Positions 17,336 through 26,026 of a DNA stretch of 64,000 nt are shown here, in pieces. Where the stretch lies: positions 1 to 64,000 of the forward strand of contig NZ_JBALHR010000002.1 in assembly GCF_036964905.1 (NCBI RefSeq), in the 5' to 3' direction. How positions within the stretch are numbered: the stretch's first letter is position 1; each line of letters begins with the position of its first letter. Source of the DNA: Gemmobacter denitrificans. Its GTDB lineage: Bacteria; Pseudomonadota; Alphaproteobacteria; Rhodobacterales; Rhodobacteraceae. Below the pieces are notes generated by a model. It worked only from the letters and a program-made list of their open reading frames with translations. It did no database searches and was not told where the DNA came from. The position numbers and the translations under genes are program-made.

Positions 17336-17926
17336 TTAGTCGATCACTTCGCCCGCTTCCACGCCCCAAAGCGCGGCCTTGGACACCCAGCCCTTTTCAC
17401 CTTGCACATTCAGGCGGCACCAATCCGGGGTGCAGGCGATGACGCGGGCAATCACCCCGCGTTCGGCGCGCAGCACCACATCTGCGGTGCTGTCAGGGGC
17501 GGCGCGGAATTCGGCCAACTCTGCCTGAACCAGCACCGAGCGAACGCCCGACAGCAGCGAATAATGCACCCAGCCGCCCAGACCTTCCTGATCTTCCACC
17601 CGGCGCCAGTTTTCGTATTCGGCGGTGACCCGCAAAGGCATGCCGGCGCGCTTGAAGACCCAGTCGATGCGATGGCTCAGCCCCGGGCCGCGCCTTGCAT
17701 TGCCTTCATCGGTTTTCAGGGTGACAAAACGCGGCAGGGGCAGGCTGGTAACCTGCCCGCGCGATGGATCCCGCGGGGCGGACGCGTCGGCTGTGGTGTC
17801 GGTTCCCGGCGGCAGGTCAGCGCCTGTGGCCGGGTCAGGTGCCGTTTGTGCCCCGGCCATGCCAGGCCCCAGCCCGATCAGCAGCGCCAGTGCAAGGCCC
17901 CGGCCCGGCAAAGCGATGAATCCCAT
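17336..17926 (-). CDS. Exported SH3-domain protein
   Basis: A 196-residue protein with a signal peptide (LALALLIGLGPGMAGAQ, cleavage near residue 27), a low-complexity Pro/Thr/Asp linker and two bacterial SH3-like repeats: NARRGPGLSHRIDWVF and RAAPDSTADVVL, the latter ending CTPDWCRLNVQGEKGWV. Such proteins bind peptidoglycan or other envelope targets in the periplasm. ATG 17926 is preceded by AAGGGGAT. Divergent from the hydroxyacid dehydrogenase gene. Confidence 0.87.
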   Translation of the reverse strand: MGFIALPGRGLALALLIGLGPGMAGAQTAPDPATGADLPPGTDTTADASAPRDPSRGQVTSLPLPRFVTLKTDEGNARRGPGLSHRIDWVFKRAGMPLRVTAEYENWRRVEDQEGLGGWVHYSLLSGVRSVLVQAELAEFRAAPDSTADVVLRAERGVIARVIACTPDWCRLNVQGEKGWVSKAALWGVEAGEVID

Positions 17927-18095
17927 GCCTATCCCCTTGTGCGCGCGGCCTGTGCCACGCAATTCTGCCCGTCTGCACAGATTCTCTGCGCAATATTATT
18001 TCGGGGGCTTGTGCCTTCCCCCGCAAGGCGGCACTTTGCCGGAAAGCCGACCGTTTTGGAAGTCCCCGGTCGCGCAGAGCCGATGGAGAAAGCCC

Positions 18096-19085
18096 ATGCC
18101 CGCACAAAGCCGACTGCATGTCATCGTGACGCGCCGCCTGCCCGAAGTGGTTGAAACACGGCTGAAAGAACTGTTTGACGTCGAATTGCGCGATCCCGAT
18201 ATCCGCATGTCGCGGGACGAACTGGCCGATGCGGTGCGTCGCTGCGATGTGCTGGTGCCCTGCGTGACCGATCAGATCGACGCGGCCTTGCTGGCGCAGG
18301 CGGGGGAGCGGCTGAAGCTGATCGCCAATTACGGGGCAGGGGTCGATCATATCGATGTGGCCACGGCGCGGTCGCGTGGAATCCTTGTGTCGAACACGCC
18401 GGGCGTCGGGGCAGAAGACACCGCCGATATGGTGATGGCGTTGATCCTGGGCGTGGTGCGGCGCATCCCGGAAGGCATGGCGGAAATGCAGGCCGGTCGC
18501 TGGACCGGTTGGTCGCCGATGGGCCATCTGGGCGGACGGATCGCAGGGCGGCGTCTGGGCATCCTTGGCCTTGGGCGGATCGGGCAGGCCGTGGCGCGGC
18601 GCGCGCGTGCCTTTGGCATGCAGATCCATTATCACAATCGCCGTCGTCTGCGCCCGGAGACCGAAGCCGAGCTGGAGGCCACCTATTGGGAAAGTCTGGA
18701 TCAGATGCTGGCGCGGATGGATATCATTTCGGTCAACTGCCCGCATACGCCTTCGACCTTTCACCTGCTGAATGCGCGGCGGCTGAAGCTGGTGAAACCG
18801 TCATCCGTCGTCATCAATACCTCGCGGGGTGAAGTGATCGATGAAAATGCCCTGACCCGGGGCTTGCGGGCAGGCGAAATTGCCGGTGCGGGGCTGGATG
18901 TCTATGAACATGGCCACGAGGTGAACCCGCGTCTGCGCGAATTGCCCAATGTCGTGCTGTTGCCGCATATGGGATCGGCCACGCAAGAGGGCCGGGTGGA
19001 GATGGGCGAAAAGGTCATCATCAACATCAAGACCTTTGCCGATGGTCACCGCCCGCCTGATCAGGTTGTGCCAGGCATGTTGTGA
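18096..19085 (+). CDS. D-isomer 2-hydroxyacid dehydrogenase (D-glycerate dehydrogenase/glyoxylate reductase type)
   Basis: A 329-residue NAD(P) enzyme. It has the Rossmann motif LGILGLGRIGQAVARR, the catalytic Arg in NTSRGEVIDE, a Glu downstream, and the catalytic His in LLPHMGSAT. Family members reduce glyoxylate or hydroxypyruvate. The start at ATG 18096 follows GGAGAA. It stands as a single-gene unit, closed by the terminator at 19088. Confidence 0.9.
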   Translation: MPAQSRLHVIVTRRLPEVVETRLKELFDVELRDPDIRMSRDELADAVRRCDVLVPCVTDQIDAALLAQAGERLKLIANYGAGVDHIDVATARSRGILVSNTPGVGAEDTADMVMALILGVVRRIPEGMAEMQAGRWTGWSPMGHLGGRIAGRRLGILGLGRIGQAVARRARAFGMQIHYHNRRRLRPETEAELEATYWESLDQMLARMDIISVNCPHTPSTFHLLNARRLKLVKPSSVVINTSRGEVIDENALTRGLRAGEIAGAGLDVYEHGHEVNPRLRELPNVVLLPHMGSATQEGRVEMGEKVIINIKTFADGHRPPDQVVPGML

Positions 19086-19087
19086 AT

Positions 19088-19111
19088 AAGGGGCGCAATC
19101 GCGCCCCTTTT
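19088..19111 (+). terminator. Rho-independent terminator of the hydroxyacid dehydrogenase gene
   Basis: A 9-bp stem AAGGGGCGC (19088-19096) and GCGCCCCTT (19101-19109), an AATC loop and a T run at 19108-19111, two bases after the stop codon. Confidence 0.93.
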
Positions 19112-19137
19112 GTATGTGCTGGCCAGATGAGGGGTGA

Positions 19138-20142
19138 TCAGACCCCGTAATAGTCCCGATACCAGGCGACAAAGCTGCGGACCCCGTCGCGAATATCGGT
19201 GCGCGGCAGCGGCCCGATCAGGCTTTCGATCAACGTTGCATCGGCCCAGGTGGCCGGCACATCGCCCGGCTGCATGGGCAGCATGTTCTTGTGGGCTTCG
19301 CGCCCGGTGGCGGCCTCGATGGCGGCCACGAAATCCATAAGCTGCACCGGCGCACCATTGCCGATATTGACCACCCGCCAAGGTGCGACGGGTGACAGGC
19401 TATCAGACTCGCCCACCGGATTTGCGCCCGGAACCGCCGCGATCAGCCGCACAATCCCTTCGACAAGATCATCAATATAGGTGAAATCGCGCCGCATATC
19501 GCCGTGGTTATAGACGTCAATCGCCTCGCCACTCAGGATCGCCTTGGTGAATTTGAACAGCGCCATGTCTGGCCGGCCCCAGGGACCATAGACCGTGAAG
19601 AAGCGGAACATCGTGGTCGGCAGGGCGTAGAGATGGGCATAGCTATGCGCCATTGCCTCGGTCGCCTTCTTGGTGGCGGCGTAAAAGCTCATCTGGTGAT
19701 CGGCTTTATGCGTTTCGGCATAGGGCATCAACTCGTTCGCCCCGAACACCGAACTGGTTGATGCCAGCAGCATGTGCCGGGGGGGGCATGCACGGGCCGC
19801 CTCCAGCACCTCGAAGGTGCCGACCAGATTGGCATCGACATAGGACCTTGGCGCGTCGATGGAATAGCGCACGCCTGCCTGCGCAGCCAGATGCACGATC
19901 ACATCGGGGCGGAAGTCATCAACCAGCCCGCGCACAAGGCCGGGGGTTTCCAACAGGCCTTCGACCGCGCGAAAGCCTGGGTTCTGGGCCAGCATGGCAT
20001 GGCGGCGCAGCTTCAGGCGCACGTCATAATAATCTGACATGCCATCCAGCCCCAGAACCTGCCAGCCTTCTGACAGAAGCCTTTGGCTCAGATGAAAGCC
20101 GATGAACCCCGCCGAACCCGTTACGAAAACCTTGCCCGCCAT
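19138..20142 (-). CDS. NAD-dependent epimerase, UDP-glucuronate 4-epimerase-like
   Basis: A 334-residue short-chain-dehydrogenase-type epimerase. It has GSAGFIG for NAD binding near residue 8, the STSSVFG segment, and the YAATK catalytic pair. The family interconverts UDP-glucuronate and UDP-galacturonate for capsule or LPS synthesis. No polysaccharide genes adjoin it. The ATG at 20142 is preceded by AAAGGG; an ATG at 20166 is possible. Confidence 0.88.
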   Translation of the reverse strand: MAGKVFVTGSAGFIGFHLSQRLLSEGWQVLGLDGMSDYYDVRLKLRRHAMLAQNPGFRAVEGLLETPGLVRGLVDDFRPDVIVHLAAQAGVRYSIDAPRSYVDANLVGTFEVLEAARACPPRHMLLASTSSVFGANELMPYAETHKADHQMSFYAATKKATEAMAHSYAHLYALPTTMFRFFTVYGPWGRPDMALFKFTKAILSGEAIDVYNHGDMRRDFTYIDDLVEGIVRLIAAVPGANPVGESDSLSPVAPWRVVNIGNGAPVQLMDFVAAIEAATGREAHKNMLPMQPGDVPATWADATLIESLIGPLPRTDIRDGVRSFVAWYRDYYGV

Positions 20143-20177
20143 GTCTGCCCTTTGTGTCTTGCCCAAATTCTCCGGGG

Positions 20178-21431
20178 CTACCTGCCGTGAAACCGCGTCG
20201 CCGCATAGGGCGCAATGTCCAGGGCAGGGGGCCGTCCGGCGATGATGTCGGCCACGATCCGTGCCGTGATCGGGGCCAATGTCAAGCCGATATGGCCATG
20301 GCCGAAGGCATGAATGATCTGCGCGCCGTCACGCGATGGCCCGATGACCGGCAGGCTGTCGGGAAGCGAGGGGCGAAACCCCATCCAGTCGCGCGTGGGT
20401 TCTTTCAGGTCAGGGAACAGCGCGCGGGCACCTTCGATCAGGCGGGCGATCCGGTGGGGCGAGGGGGGCGCCGTCAGGCCCCCCAGCTCCACGGTGCCTG
20501 CCACCCGCAACCGCCCCGCCATCGGGCAGAGGTAGAAACCCCGGGCCGTGGGGCAGGCCGGGCGGGTCAGCCGGGGGCGCTCCATGTCCCATTCCACATG
20601 ATAGCCGCGTTCGGTATCTAGCGGGACAGTGTCGCCAGACTGTGCCGCCAGCCGACGGCTATGGGCCCCAGCCGCCAGAACCACCTGTCGGGCATGCAGA
20701 TGCAGGCCCGGCCCTTCGATCAGCACCCCGTCGATCCGGCGTTGAATGCGGTCGGCCCGGTGGCGCAGATGCGTGACACCGGCTTGTTCCAGACGGGCCG
20801 CCAACAGGGCCATCATCCTGACCGGATCAGACAGAAAACGCGCCGCGGGGAAGAAGGCCGCGCCGCCCTCCACCACCGGCAGGCCGGGTTCCAAGGCGGC
20901 AAGTTCCTCGGGGCGCAGCATTTCAACGAATATTCCAAGGCTTTGGCGGAAGGCCATATCGGCCTTGGCGGCGCGGAACGCCTTGGTAGTTTCATAAAGA
21001 TAGAGACATCCACGCGATTGCAGAATGGCCTCACCCCCCACCTCTGCGGCCAGTTCGTTCCACATCGGCGCGGCCCCGGCCAAAAGGCTGGCAATGGCAT
21101 GCGCGTTGCGTTTCGCGGCACCGGGCAGGCTCTGGCGGGCAAAGCGCAGCAACCAGGGCGCCAGTGACGGCAAAGCGGCATGACGGATGGCCAGCGGCGA
21201 GTTGCGGTCAAACAGCAGGGATGGCAGGCTTTTCAGCACATCCGGCGTGCCGACTGGCTGCACGGCATAATCGGCAATCGTGCCCGCATTGCCATAAGAC
21301 GCCCCAGACCCCGGCGGTTCGGGATCAACGATCACCACCTGCCGCCCTTCGGACACCAGCCGCAAGGCACAGGCCATGCCAATGACGCCCGCGCCGATGA
21401 CGGCGATCTCGGTGGTGTGACGTTCTGTCAT
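20178..21431 (-). CDS. FAD-dependent amine/D-amino acid oxidoreductase (DadA-like)
   Basis: A 417-residue DAO-family flavoprotein. The FAD motif IAVIGAGVIGMACALRL is near the N terminus, and the C-terminal GHGHIGLTLAP block is shared with D-amino acid dehydrogenase small subunits. It oxidises an amino acid or secondary amine to the imino acid. It lies 58 bases beyond the iron alcohol dehydrogenase, on the same strand but behind a hairpin, so it may or may not belong to that transcript. ATG 21431 is used; the frame is open upstream through the hairpin. Confidence 0.88.
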   Translation of the reverse strand: MTERHTTEIAVIGAGVIGMACALRLVSEGRQVVIVDPEPPGSGASYGNAGTIADYAVQPVGTPDVLKSLPSLLFDRNSPLAIRHAALPSLAPWLLRFARQSLPGAAKRNAHAIASLLAGAAPMWNELAAEVGGEAILQSRGCLYLYETTKAFRAAKADMAFRQSLGIFVEMLRPEELAALEPGLPVVEGGAAFFPAARFLSDPVRMMALLAARLEQAGVTHLRHRADRIQRRIDGVLIEGPGLHLHARQVVLAAGAHSRRLAAQSGDTVPLDTERGYHVEWDMERPRLTRPACPTARGFYLCPMAGRLRVAGTVELGGLTAPPSPHRIARLIEGARALFPDLKEPTRDWMGFRPSLPDSLPVIGPSRDGAQIIHAFGHGHIGLTLAPITARIVADIIAGRPPALDIAPYAATRFHGR

Positions 21432-21457
21432 GGGCTCGCGATCTGTCAGGGGTGAAG

Positions 21458-21481
21458 AAGGGGGCGACACGCCCCCTTTTT
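21458..21481 (-). terminator. Hairpin between the alcohol dehydrogenase and the DadA-like gene
   Basis: A 9-bp stem AAGGGGGCG (21458-21466) and CGCCCCCTT (21470-21478) with a three-base loop. The better T run is on the plus strand (21477-21481), but the only gene ending here is the minus-strand alcohol dehydrogenase at 21489. It probably attenuates read-through from the catabolic operon into the DadA-like gene. Confidence 0.65.
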
Positions 21482-21488
21482 CAAGACC

Positions 21489-22649
21489 TTACATGCAAGA
21501 TGCAAAAAGCGCACGGGTGTTTTCGCGCGTCATCTCGATGGGGTTGCCGCCGCAAGACGGGTCTTCCAGCGCCATCTCCGTCAGCTCGTCCAGACGCGAG
21601 GCCTCGACGCCCATGGCGGTCAGATGGGCCGGGATGCCGAGCTTGGCGCGCAGGTCCATGATGGCGGCGCAGAAGCCGTCGAATCCGCCCGCGATGCCCA
21701 GATAGGCGGCGGCCTTTTCGATCCGGTCTTCGATCGCACTGCGGTTAAACGCCAGCACCATCGGCATGACCACAGCGTTGGTGGTGCCGTGATGGGTGTT
21801 ATAGACCGCCCCAATCGGGTGCGAGAGCGAGTGAATGGCGCCCAACCCCTTCTGGAAGGCCACGGCACCCATGGCGGCCGCGCTCATCATATGGGCGCGG
21901 GCGTCAAGATCATTAGGATTATCATAGACTTGCGGCAGATTTTCGAAGACCAGCCGCATGCCTTCAAGCGCGATGCCCTGGCTCATCGGGTGATAGAACG
22001 GGCTGCAATAGGCCTCGAGGCAATGGGCCAGCGCGTCCATGCCGGTGCCGGCGGTGATGAAGCGGGGCATGCCGACGGTGAGGGCGGGGTCGCAGATCGT
22101 GACCACGGGCATCAGTTTCGGATGAAAAATGATTTTCTTTTTGTGGGTCACGCTGTTGGTCAGCACGCCTGCGCGGCCCACCTCGGAGCCGGTGCCTGCG
22201 GTGGTGGGCACCGCAATCACAGGGGCGATCTTGTCGGCGTCCGCCCGGGTATACCAGTCGTCGATATCTTCCAGATCCCAGACCGAAAGCCCGTCGCGCT
22301 GATGCGCCATGAGCGCGATCATCTTGCCCAGATCGAGCCCTGAGCCGCCGCCAAAGGCGATGACGCCATCATGGCCGCCCGCGCGATACACTTTGATCCC
22401 GTCCTGCATGTTCTGTTCGTTCGGGTTCGGGTCTACTTCCGAGAACACCGCACGGCCCAGGTCCGCAGCCTCAAGAATATCAAGGGCTTGCGCGGTGATC
22501 GGCAGCGAGGCCAGCGCCTTGTCGGTCACCAGCAGGGGCTTTGCGATGCCTGCGGCCTTGCATTGATCCGCCAGTTCCGCGATGCGGCCCACGCCGAATT
22601 TGATCGCGGTGGGGTAGGACCAGTTCCGGTTCGGAACGTTATGGGTCAT
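21489..22649 (-). CDS. Iron-containing alcohol dehydrogenase
   Basis: A 386-residue type III alcohol dehydrogenase. The NAD-binding GGGSGLDLGK lies near residue 100. Metal ligands are in GMDALAHCLEAY and further on in HPIGAVYNTHHG. It oxidises an alcohol to an aldehyde (or the reverse) in the cytosol. The ATGA overlap with the aldehyde dehydrogenase stop means the two are co-translated, so they probably act in sequence: alcohol to aldehyde to acid. The ATG at 22649 fits this coupling. Confidence 0.92.
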   Translation of the reverse strand: MTHNVPNRNWSYPTAIKFGVGRIAELADQCKAAGIAKPLLVTDKALASLPITAQALDILEAADLGRAVFSEVDPNPNEQNMQDGIKVYRAGGHDGVIAFGGGSGLDLGKMIALMAHQRDGLSVWDLEDIDDWYTRADADKIAPVIAVPTTAGTGSEVGRAGVLTNSVTHKKKIIFHPKLMPVVTICDPALTVGMPRFITAGTGMDALAHCLEAYCSPFYHPMSQGIALEGMRLVFENLPQVYDNPNDLDARAHMMSAAAMGAVAFQKGLGAIHSLSHPIGAVYNTHHGTTNAVVMPMVLAFNRSAIEDRIEKAAAYLGIAGGFDGFCAAIMDLRAKLGIPAHLTAMGVEASRLDELTEMALEDPSCGGNPIEMTRENTRALFASCM

Positions 22650-24034
22650 TTCGTCACCTTTTTCAGATGGTAGGATTTCGGCCGGGTAACCGAATGGAAG
22701 CCGAGATAGGAAAGCGAGCCGCCGCGCCCGGTATCCTTGCAGCCGGTCCAGCACAGAGCCGGGTCCAGATAATCGCAGCGGTTCATGAAGATGGTGCCGG
22801 TTTCGATCTGCGCGCCGATGGCGGCGGCGGCTTCGGCGTCGGCGGTCCAGATCGAGGCGGTGAGGCCATAGGGCGAGTCGTTCATCAGTTTGATGGCTTC
22901 GTCATCGCCCGAAACCTTCATGATGCCGACGACCGGGCCGAAGGATTCCTCCATCATCACCCGCATGGAATGATCCACATTCACAAGCACTTGCGGGGCG
23001 AGATAAGCGCCGCCATCATCGGCGGGGAAGTTGGCGGGGTCGATCAGCGGTTTGGCGCCAGCGGCCACGGCCTCGGCGATTTGCGCCCGCACCACGGCGG
23101 CGAAACGCGCATTTGCCATCGGCCCGAGGGTGGTTTCCGCGTCAAACGGATTGCCGAGTTTCAGCCCGTTCACCCATTTCACCGCCTTTTCGACGAAGGC
23201 ATCATAGAGCGATTCATGGACATAGACGCGCTCGATGCCGCAGCAGCATTGCCCGGCATTATACATCGCGCCATCCATCAGGCTGTCCACCGCCGCATCC
23301 AGATCGGCATCATGGCGGACATAGCCGGGGTCTTTGCCGCCCAGTTCCAGCCCGGTGCCGGTGAAGGTGCCAGCGGCGGCCTTCTCGATGGCGGCGCCCC
23401 CGCCGACAGAGCCGGTGAAGTTCACAAAGCCGAAGGAGCGCGCGGCGATCAGCGCCTCGGTCGTCGGGTGATCCAGAACAATATTCTGGAAAACGTCTTC
23501 AGGCACGCCCGCGGCGTGGAAAGCGGCGGCCAGACGCTCGCCCACCTTGAGGGTCTGGCTGGAATGTTTCAGCATCACCGTGTTGCCCGCGATCAGGCCG
23601 GGCACCAAAGTGTTGATCGTGGTGATGAACGGGTAGTTCCAGGGCGCGATGATGAAGATCACGCCCACGGGTTCGCGCGCCAGATAGCGGGTGAAGGTCT
23701 CGCCATCTTCGACCATTTCGGGGGCGAGTGTCTTCTCGGCAATGGCCGACATATAATCCACCCGCGCATTGAGCGGGCCCCATTCGCCGCCAAAGCGGGT
23801 GGGGCGGCCCATTTGCCACGCCAGTTCGGCCACCAGTTCTTCCTTGTCTTCCAAGAGCTTGGCGACACCGGCCTTCACCAGCGCGATGCGTTCGGCCAGG
23901 GGGCGCGCGGCCCAGCCCTTCTGGGCGGCCTTGGCGCGGGCAGCGGCGGCAAAGGCCTCGTCGCGGCTGACGGGGGTGCGTTCCAGCCAGACCGAGCCGT
24001 CCACCGGCGAGATGAGTTGGATTGTCTTCGTCAT
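22646..24034 (-). CDS. NAD(P)-dependent aldehyde dehydrogenase
   Basis: A 462-residue aldehyde dehydrogenase. The catalytic Glu lies in TGLELGGKDPGYV and the catalytic Cys in the unusual NAGQCCCGIERV, where three cysteines occur in a row; IIAPWNYPF is the cofactor-side motif. It starts at the second of two adjacent ATGs (24037 and 24034); AGGA spacing favours 24034. It overlaps the alcohol dehydrogenase by four bases and follows the VOC gene after 37 bases. Confidence 0.92.
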   Translation of the reverse strand: MTKTIQLISPVDGSVWLERTPVSRDEAFAAAARAKAAQKGWAARPLAERIALVKAGVAKLLEDKEELVAELAWQMGRPTRFGGEWGPLNARVDYMSAIAEKTLAPEMVEDGETFTRYLAREPVGVIFIIAPWNYPFITTINTLVPGLIAGNTVMLKHSSQTLKVGERLAAAFHAAGVPEDVFQNIVLDHPTTEALIAARSFGFVNFTGSVGGGAAIEKAAAGTFTGTGLELGGKDPGYVRHDADLDAAVDSLMDGAMYNAGQCCCGIERVYVHESLYDAFVEKAVKWVNGLKLGNPFDAETTLGPMANARFAAVVRAQIAEAVAAGAKPLIDPANFPADDGGAYLAPQVLVNVDHSMRVMMEESFGPVVGIMKVSGDDEAIKLMNDSPYGLTASIWTADAEAAAAIGAQIETGTIFMNRCDYLDPALCWTGCKDTGRGGSLSYLGFHSVTRPKSYHLKKVTK

Positions 24035-24071
24035 CATGTCCTCACATGCGCGGAAGACCCGCGCGCTTGCA

Positions 24072-24458
24072 TCAGTCTTGCCCATAGCGGCTGATCTCGA
24101 TGAGATTGCCGTCCGGGTCGTTGAAATAGATCGAAGTGATCGGGCCGGTGGCGCCAGTGCGGGCGACCGGGCCTTCGATCACGGTTACACCTTCGGCGGC
24201 CAGACGCGCGGCCATGCGGCCCAGATCCCAGGTGGTGATCAGGCACAGATCGCCGGAGCCGATGCAGGCATGGTTGCGCGTTTCCATGCCCAGCGGGTGC
24301 AGGTTGATCTTCTGGCTGCCGAAGCGCAGGGCAAGACGGCCCGCGCCGAAGCGTTCGACCGCCATGCCCAGCACGCGGGCATAGAACTGGGCACTGGCCT
24401 CCGGGTCGCGGACGGTCAGCACCACATGGTCGATGCTTTGGATCGGCGCGGTGTCCAT
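24072..24458 (-). CDS. VOC family protein (glyoxalase/dioxygenase superfamily)
   Basis: A 128-residue vicinal-oxygen-chelate protein: IDHVVLTVRDPEASAQFYARVLGM at the start and YFNDPDGNLIEI near the end give the paired beta-alpha-beta-beta-beta modules. Candidate metal ligands are the N-terminal His (IDHVV) and the C-terminal Glu (NLIEI). It starts five bases after the glutamine-synthetase-like gene, so it is co-transcribed with it. Substrate unknown. Confidence 0.88.
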   Translation of the reverse strand: MDTAPIQSIDHVVLTVRDPEASAQFYARVLGMAVERFGAGRLALRFGSQKINLHPLGMETRNHACIGSGDLCLITTWDLGRMAARLAAEGVTVIEGPVARTGATGPITSIYFNDPDGNLIEISRYGQD

Positions 24459-24462
24459 GCCA

Positions 24463-25827
24463 TCAGGCCCGATCAAAGCCGCGCTGGCGTTCCCAATCGG
24501 TGACGACGCGGTTCTGCTCGGCGATCTCCCATTCGGCAGCGTGAACATAGTGATCCACCACCGCATCGCCTAAGGCCGCGCGCAGCATGGCAGAGCGGTT
24601 GAGGGCGGCGGCGGCGGCGCCAAGGGTTTTGGGAATCTCGCGCACGCCCGCCGCGCCATACATGTCGCCCTTCATCTCGGGCTCCAGCGCCATCTGGCCT
24701 TCGATCCCGGCAAGGCCCGCCGCCAGCAGGGCGGCGCAGGCGAGGTAGGGGTTCAGATCAGCCCCGCCGATGCGGCATTCGACGCGGATGCCCTTGGTGC
24801 CTTCGCCGCAGACGCGGAAGCCTGCGGTGCGGTTGTCACAGGACCAGACGGCCTTGGTGGGGGCGAACATGCCCACGACAAAGCGTTTGTAGCTGTTGAC
24901 GTAGGGCGCGAGGAAATAGGTAATCTCCTCGGCATGGGCGAGCTGGCCTGCCATATAGTGTTTCATCAGCGCGCTCATGCCATGCGGATCGGCGGCGTCG
25001 AGGAAGGCGGGCTGGCCGTCCTTCCAGAGCGACTGGTGGATATGGCTGCTGCTGCCCGCCTTGCGGTGGTCATACTTGGCCATGAAGGTGACCGAGGCGC
25101 CGTGTTTATGCGCGATCTGCTTGCAGGCCAGCTTGATGATGCTGTGCATATCCGAGGTGTCGAGCGCGTCGGAATATTTGGCATTCACCTCCTCTTGCCC
25201 GGCATCGGCCTCGCCCTTGGAACATTCGATCGGGATGCCCGCCGCCCAAAGCTGGTTGCGGATGTCGCGCATGATCGGCTCATCCGCCGTGGTACCCCAG
25301 ATCGAGTAATCGACATTGTGCCGCGCCTTGGGGGTGGGCAGCGGGTGGCCGCGGTCGAACAGGTCGGCGAAGGTTTCGTCGAACAGGAAGAATTCAAGCT
25401 CCGTGGCCATCATTGCGTCAAAGCCAAGGGCCTTGGCGCGTTCGACCTGACGTTTCAGGATGGCGCGGGGCGAATGCGGCACGGGCTGATGGGTGTGGTG
25501 ATCAAGCACATCGCACAGCACCATGGCGGTGCCCGGCGCCCAGGGCAGGCGGCGCAGGGTCGAAAGATCGGGTTTCATGACGTAATCGCCGTAACCCGCC
25601 GCCCAGGAGGTGCTGGTGTAACCGGGGACGGTATACATCTCCATATCGGTGGCGAGCAGGTAGTTGCAGCAATGCGTCTCGTCATGGGCGCCGTCGATGA
25701 AATGCTGCGCGACAAAGCGCTTGCCCATCAGGCGGCCCTGCATATCGACAAGGCAGACGGCGACGGTGTCGATTTCACCGCTGGCAACGGCGGCTTTCAG
25801 GGTGTCGAAGGTGAGATTGGCGGGCAT
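24463..25827 (-). CDS. Glutamine synthetase family protein, candidate gamma-glutamyl-amine ligase
   Basis: A 454-residue GS-fold ATP ligase. It has the N-terminal beta-grasp domain and the catalytic core with ATELEFFLFDE, AGQEEVN, GSSSHIHQSL and RTAGFRV. It is not the housekeeping GlnA. Relatives (PuuA, GmaS, IpuC, GlnA4) join glutamate to amines such as putrescine, methylamine, isopropylamine or ethanolamine. The adjoining alcohol and aldehyde dehydrogenases suggest that the amine carries a hydroxyl group. The ATG at 25827 is preceded by AGAGGT. Confidence 0.88.
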   Translation of the reverse strand: MPANLTFDTLKAAVASGEIDTVAVCLVDMQGRLMGKRFVAQHFIDGAHDETHCCNYLLATDMEMYTVPGYTSTSWAAGYGDYVMKPDLSTLRRLPWAPGTAMVLCDVLDHHTHQPVPHSPRAILKRQVERAKALGFDAMMATELEFFLFDETFADLFDRGHPLPTPKARHNVDYSIWGTTADEPIMRDIRNQLWAAGIPIECSKGEADAGQEEVNAKYSDALDTSDMHSIIKLACKQIAHKHGASVTFMAKYDHRKAGSSSHIHQSLWKDGQPAFLDAADPHGMSALMKHYMAGQLAHAEEITYFLAPYVNSYKRFVVGMFAPTKAVWSCDNRTAGFRVCGEGTKGIRVECRIGGADLNPYLACAALLAAGLAGIEGQMALEPEMKGDMYGAAGVREIPKTLGAAAAALNRSAMLRAALGDAVVDHYVHAAEWEIAEQNRVVTDWERQRGFDRA

Positions 25828-25989
25828 GGGGACCTCTGGTCTGGAAAAAGGGGGAAGGGTTCAGGCGCACAAAAGGGCGCATCCGCCGCCGAATTCGGGC
25901 TTGCGGGGCCAGCAGTTGGGGCGCGTGACCGGGTTCATCCTTTTTCTCCCTTCGGCCAAGGTGGCCGGAATTTGATCATATCTTGCGGG

Positions 25990-26015
25990 GTCGAGCCGTG
26001 CAAGGACGGCTCGAC
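25990..26015 (-). terminator. Strong hairpin after the DctP gene
   Basis: A perfect 10-bp inverted repeat GTCGAGCCGT (25990-25999) and ACGGCTCGAC (26006-26015) with a six-base loop, 12 bases beyond the dctP stop. No T tract follows on the minus strand, so it may be an RNA-stabilising 3' hairpin that sets high expression of the binding protein, rather than a true terminator. The rest of 25828-26026 holds the ligase leader and nothing else that I recognise. Confidence 0.6.
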
Positions 26016-26026
26016 CAGAAGGGCGA

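Noticed and set aside
21489..24034. AdhE-type bifunctional enzyme
   Set aside because: The alcohol and aldehyde dehydrogenases are separate frames overlapping by four bases, and their order is the reverse-coupled pair rather than a fusion.
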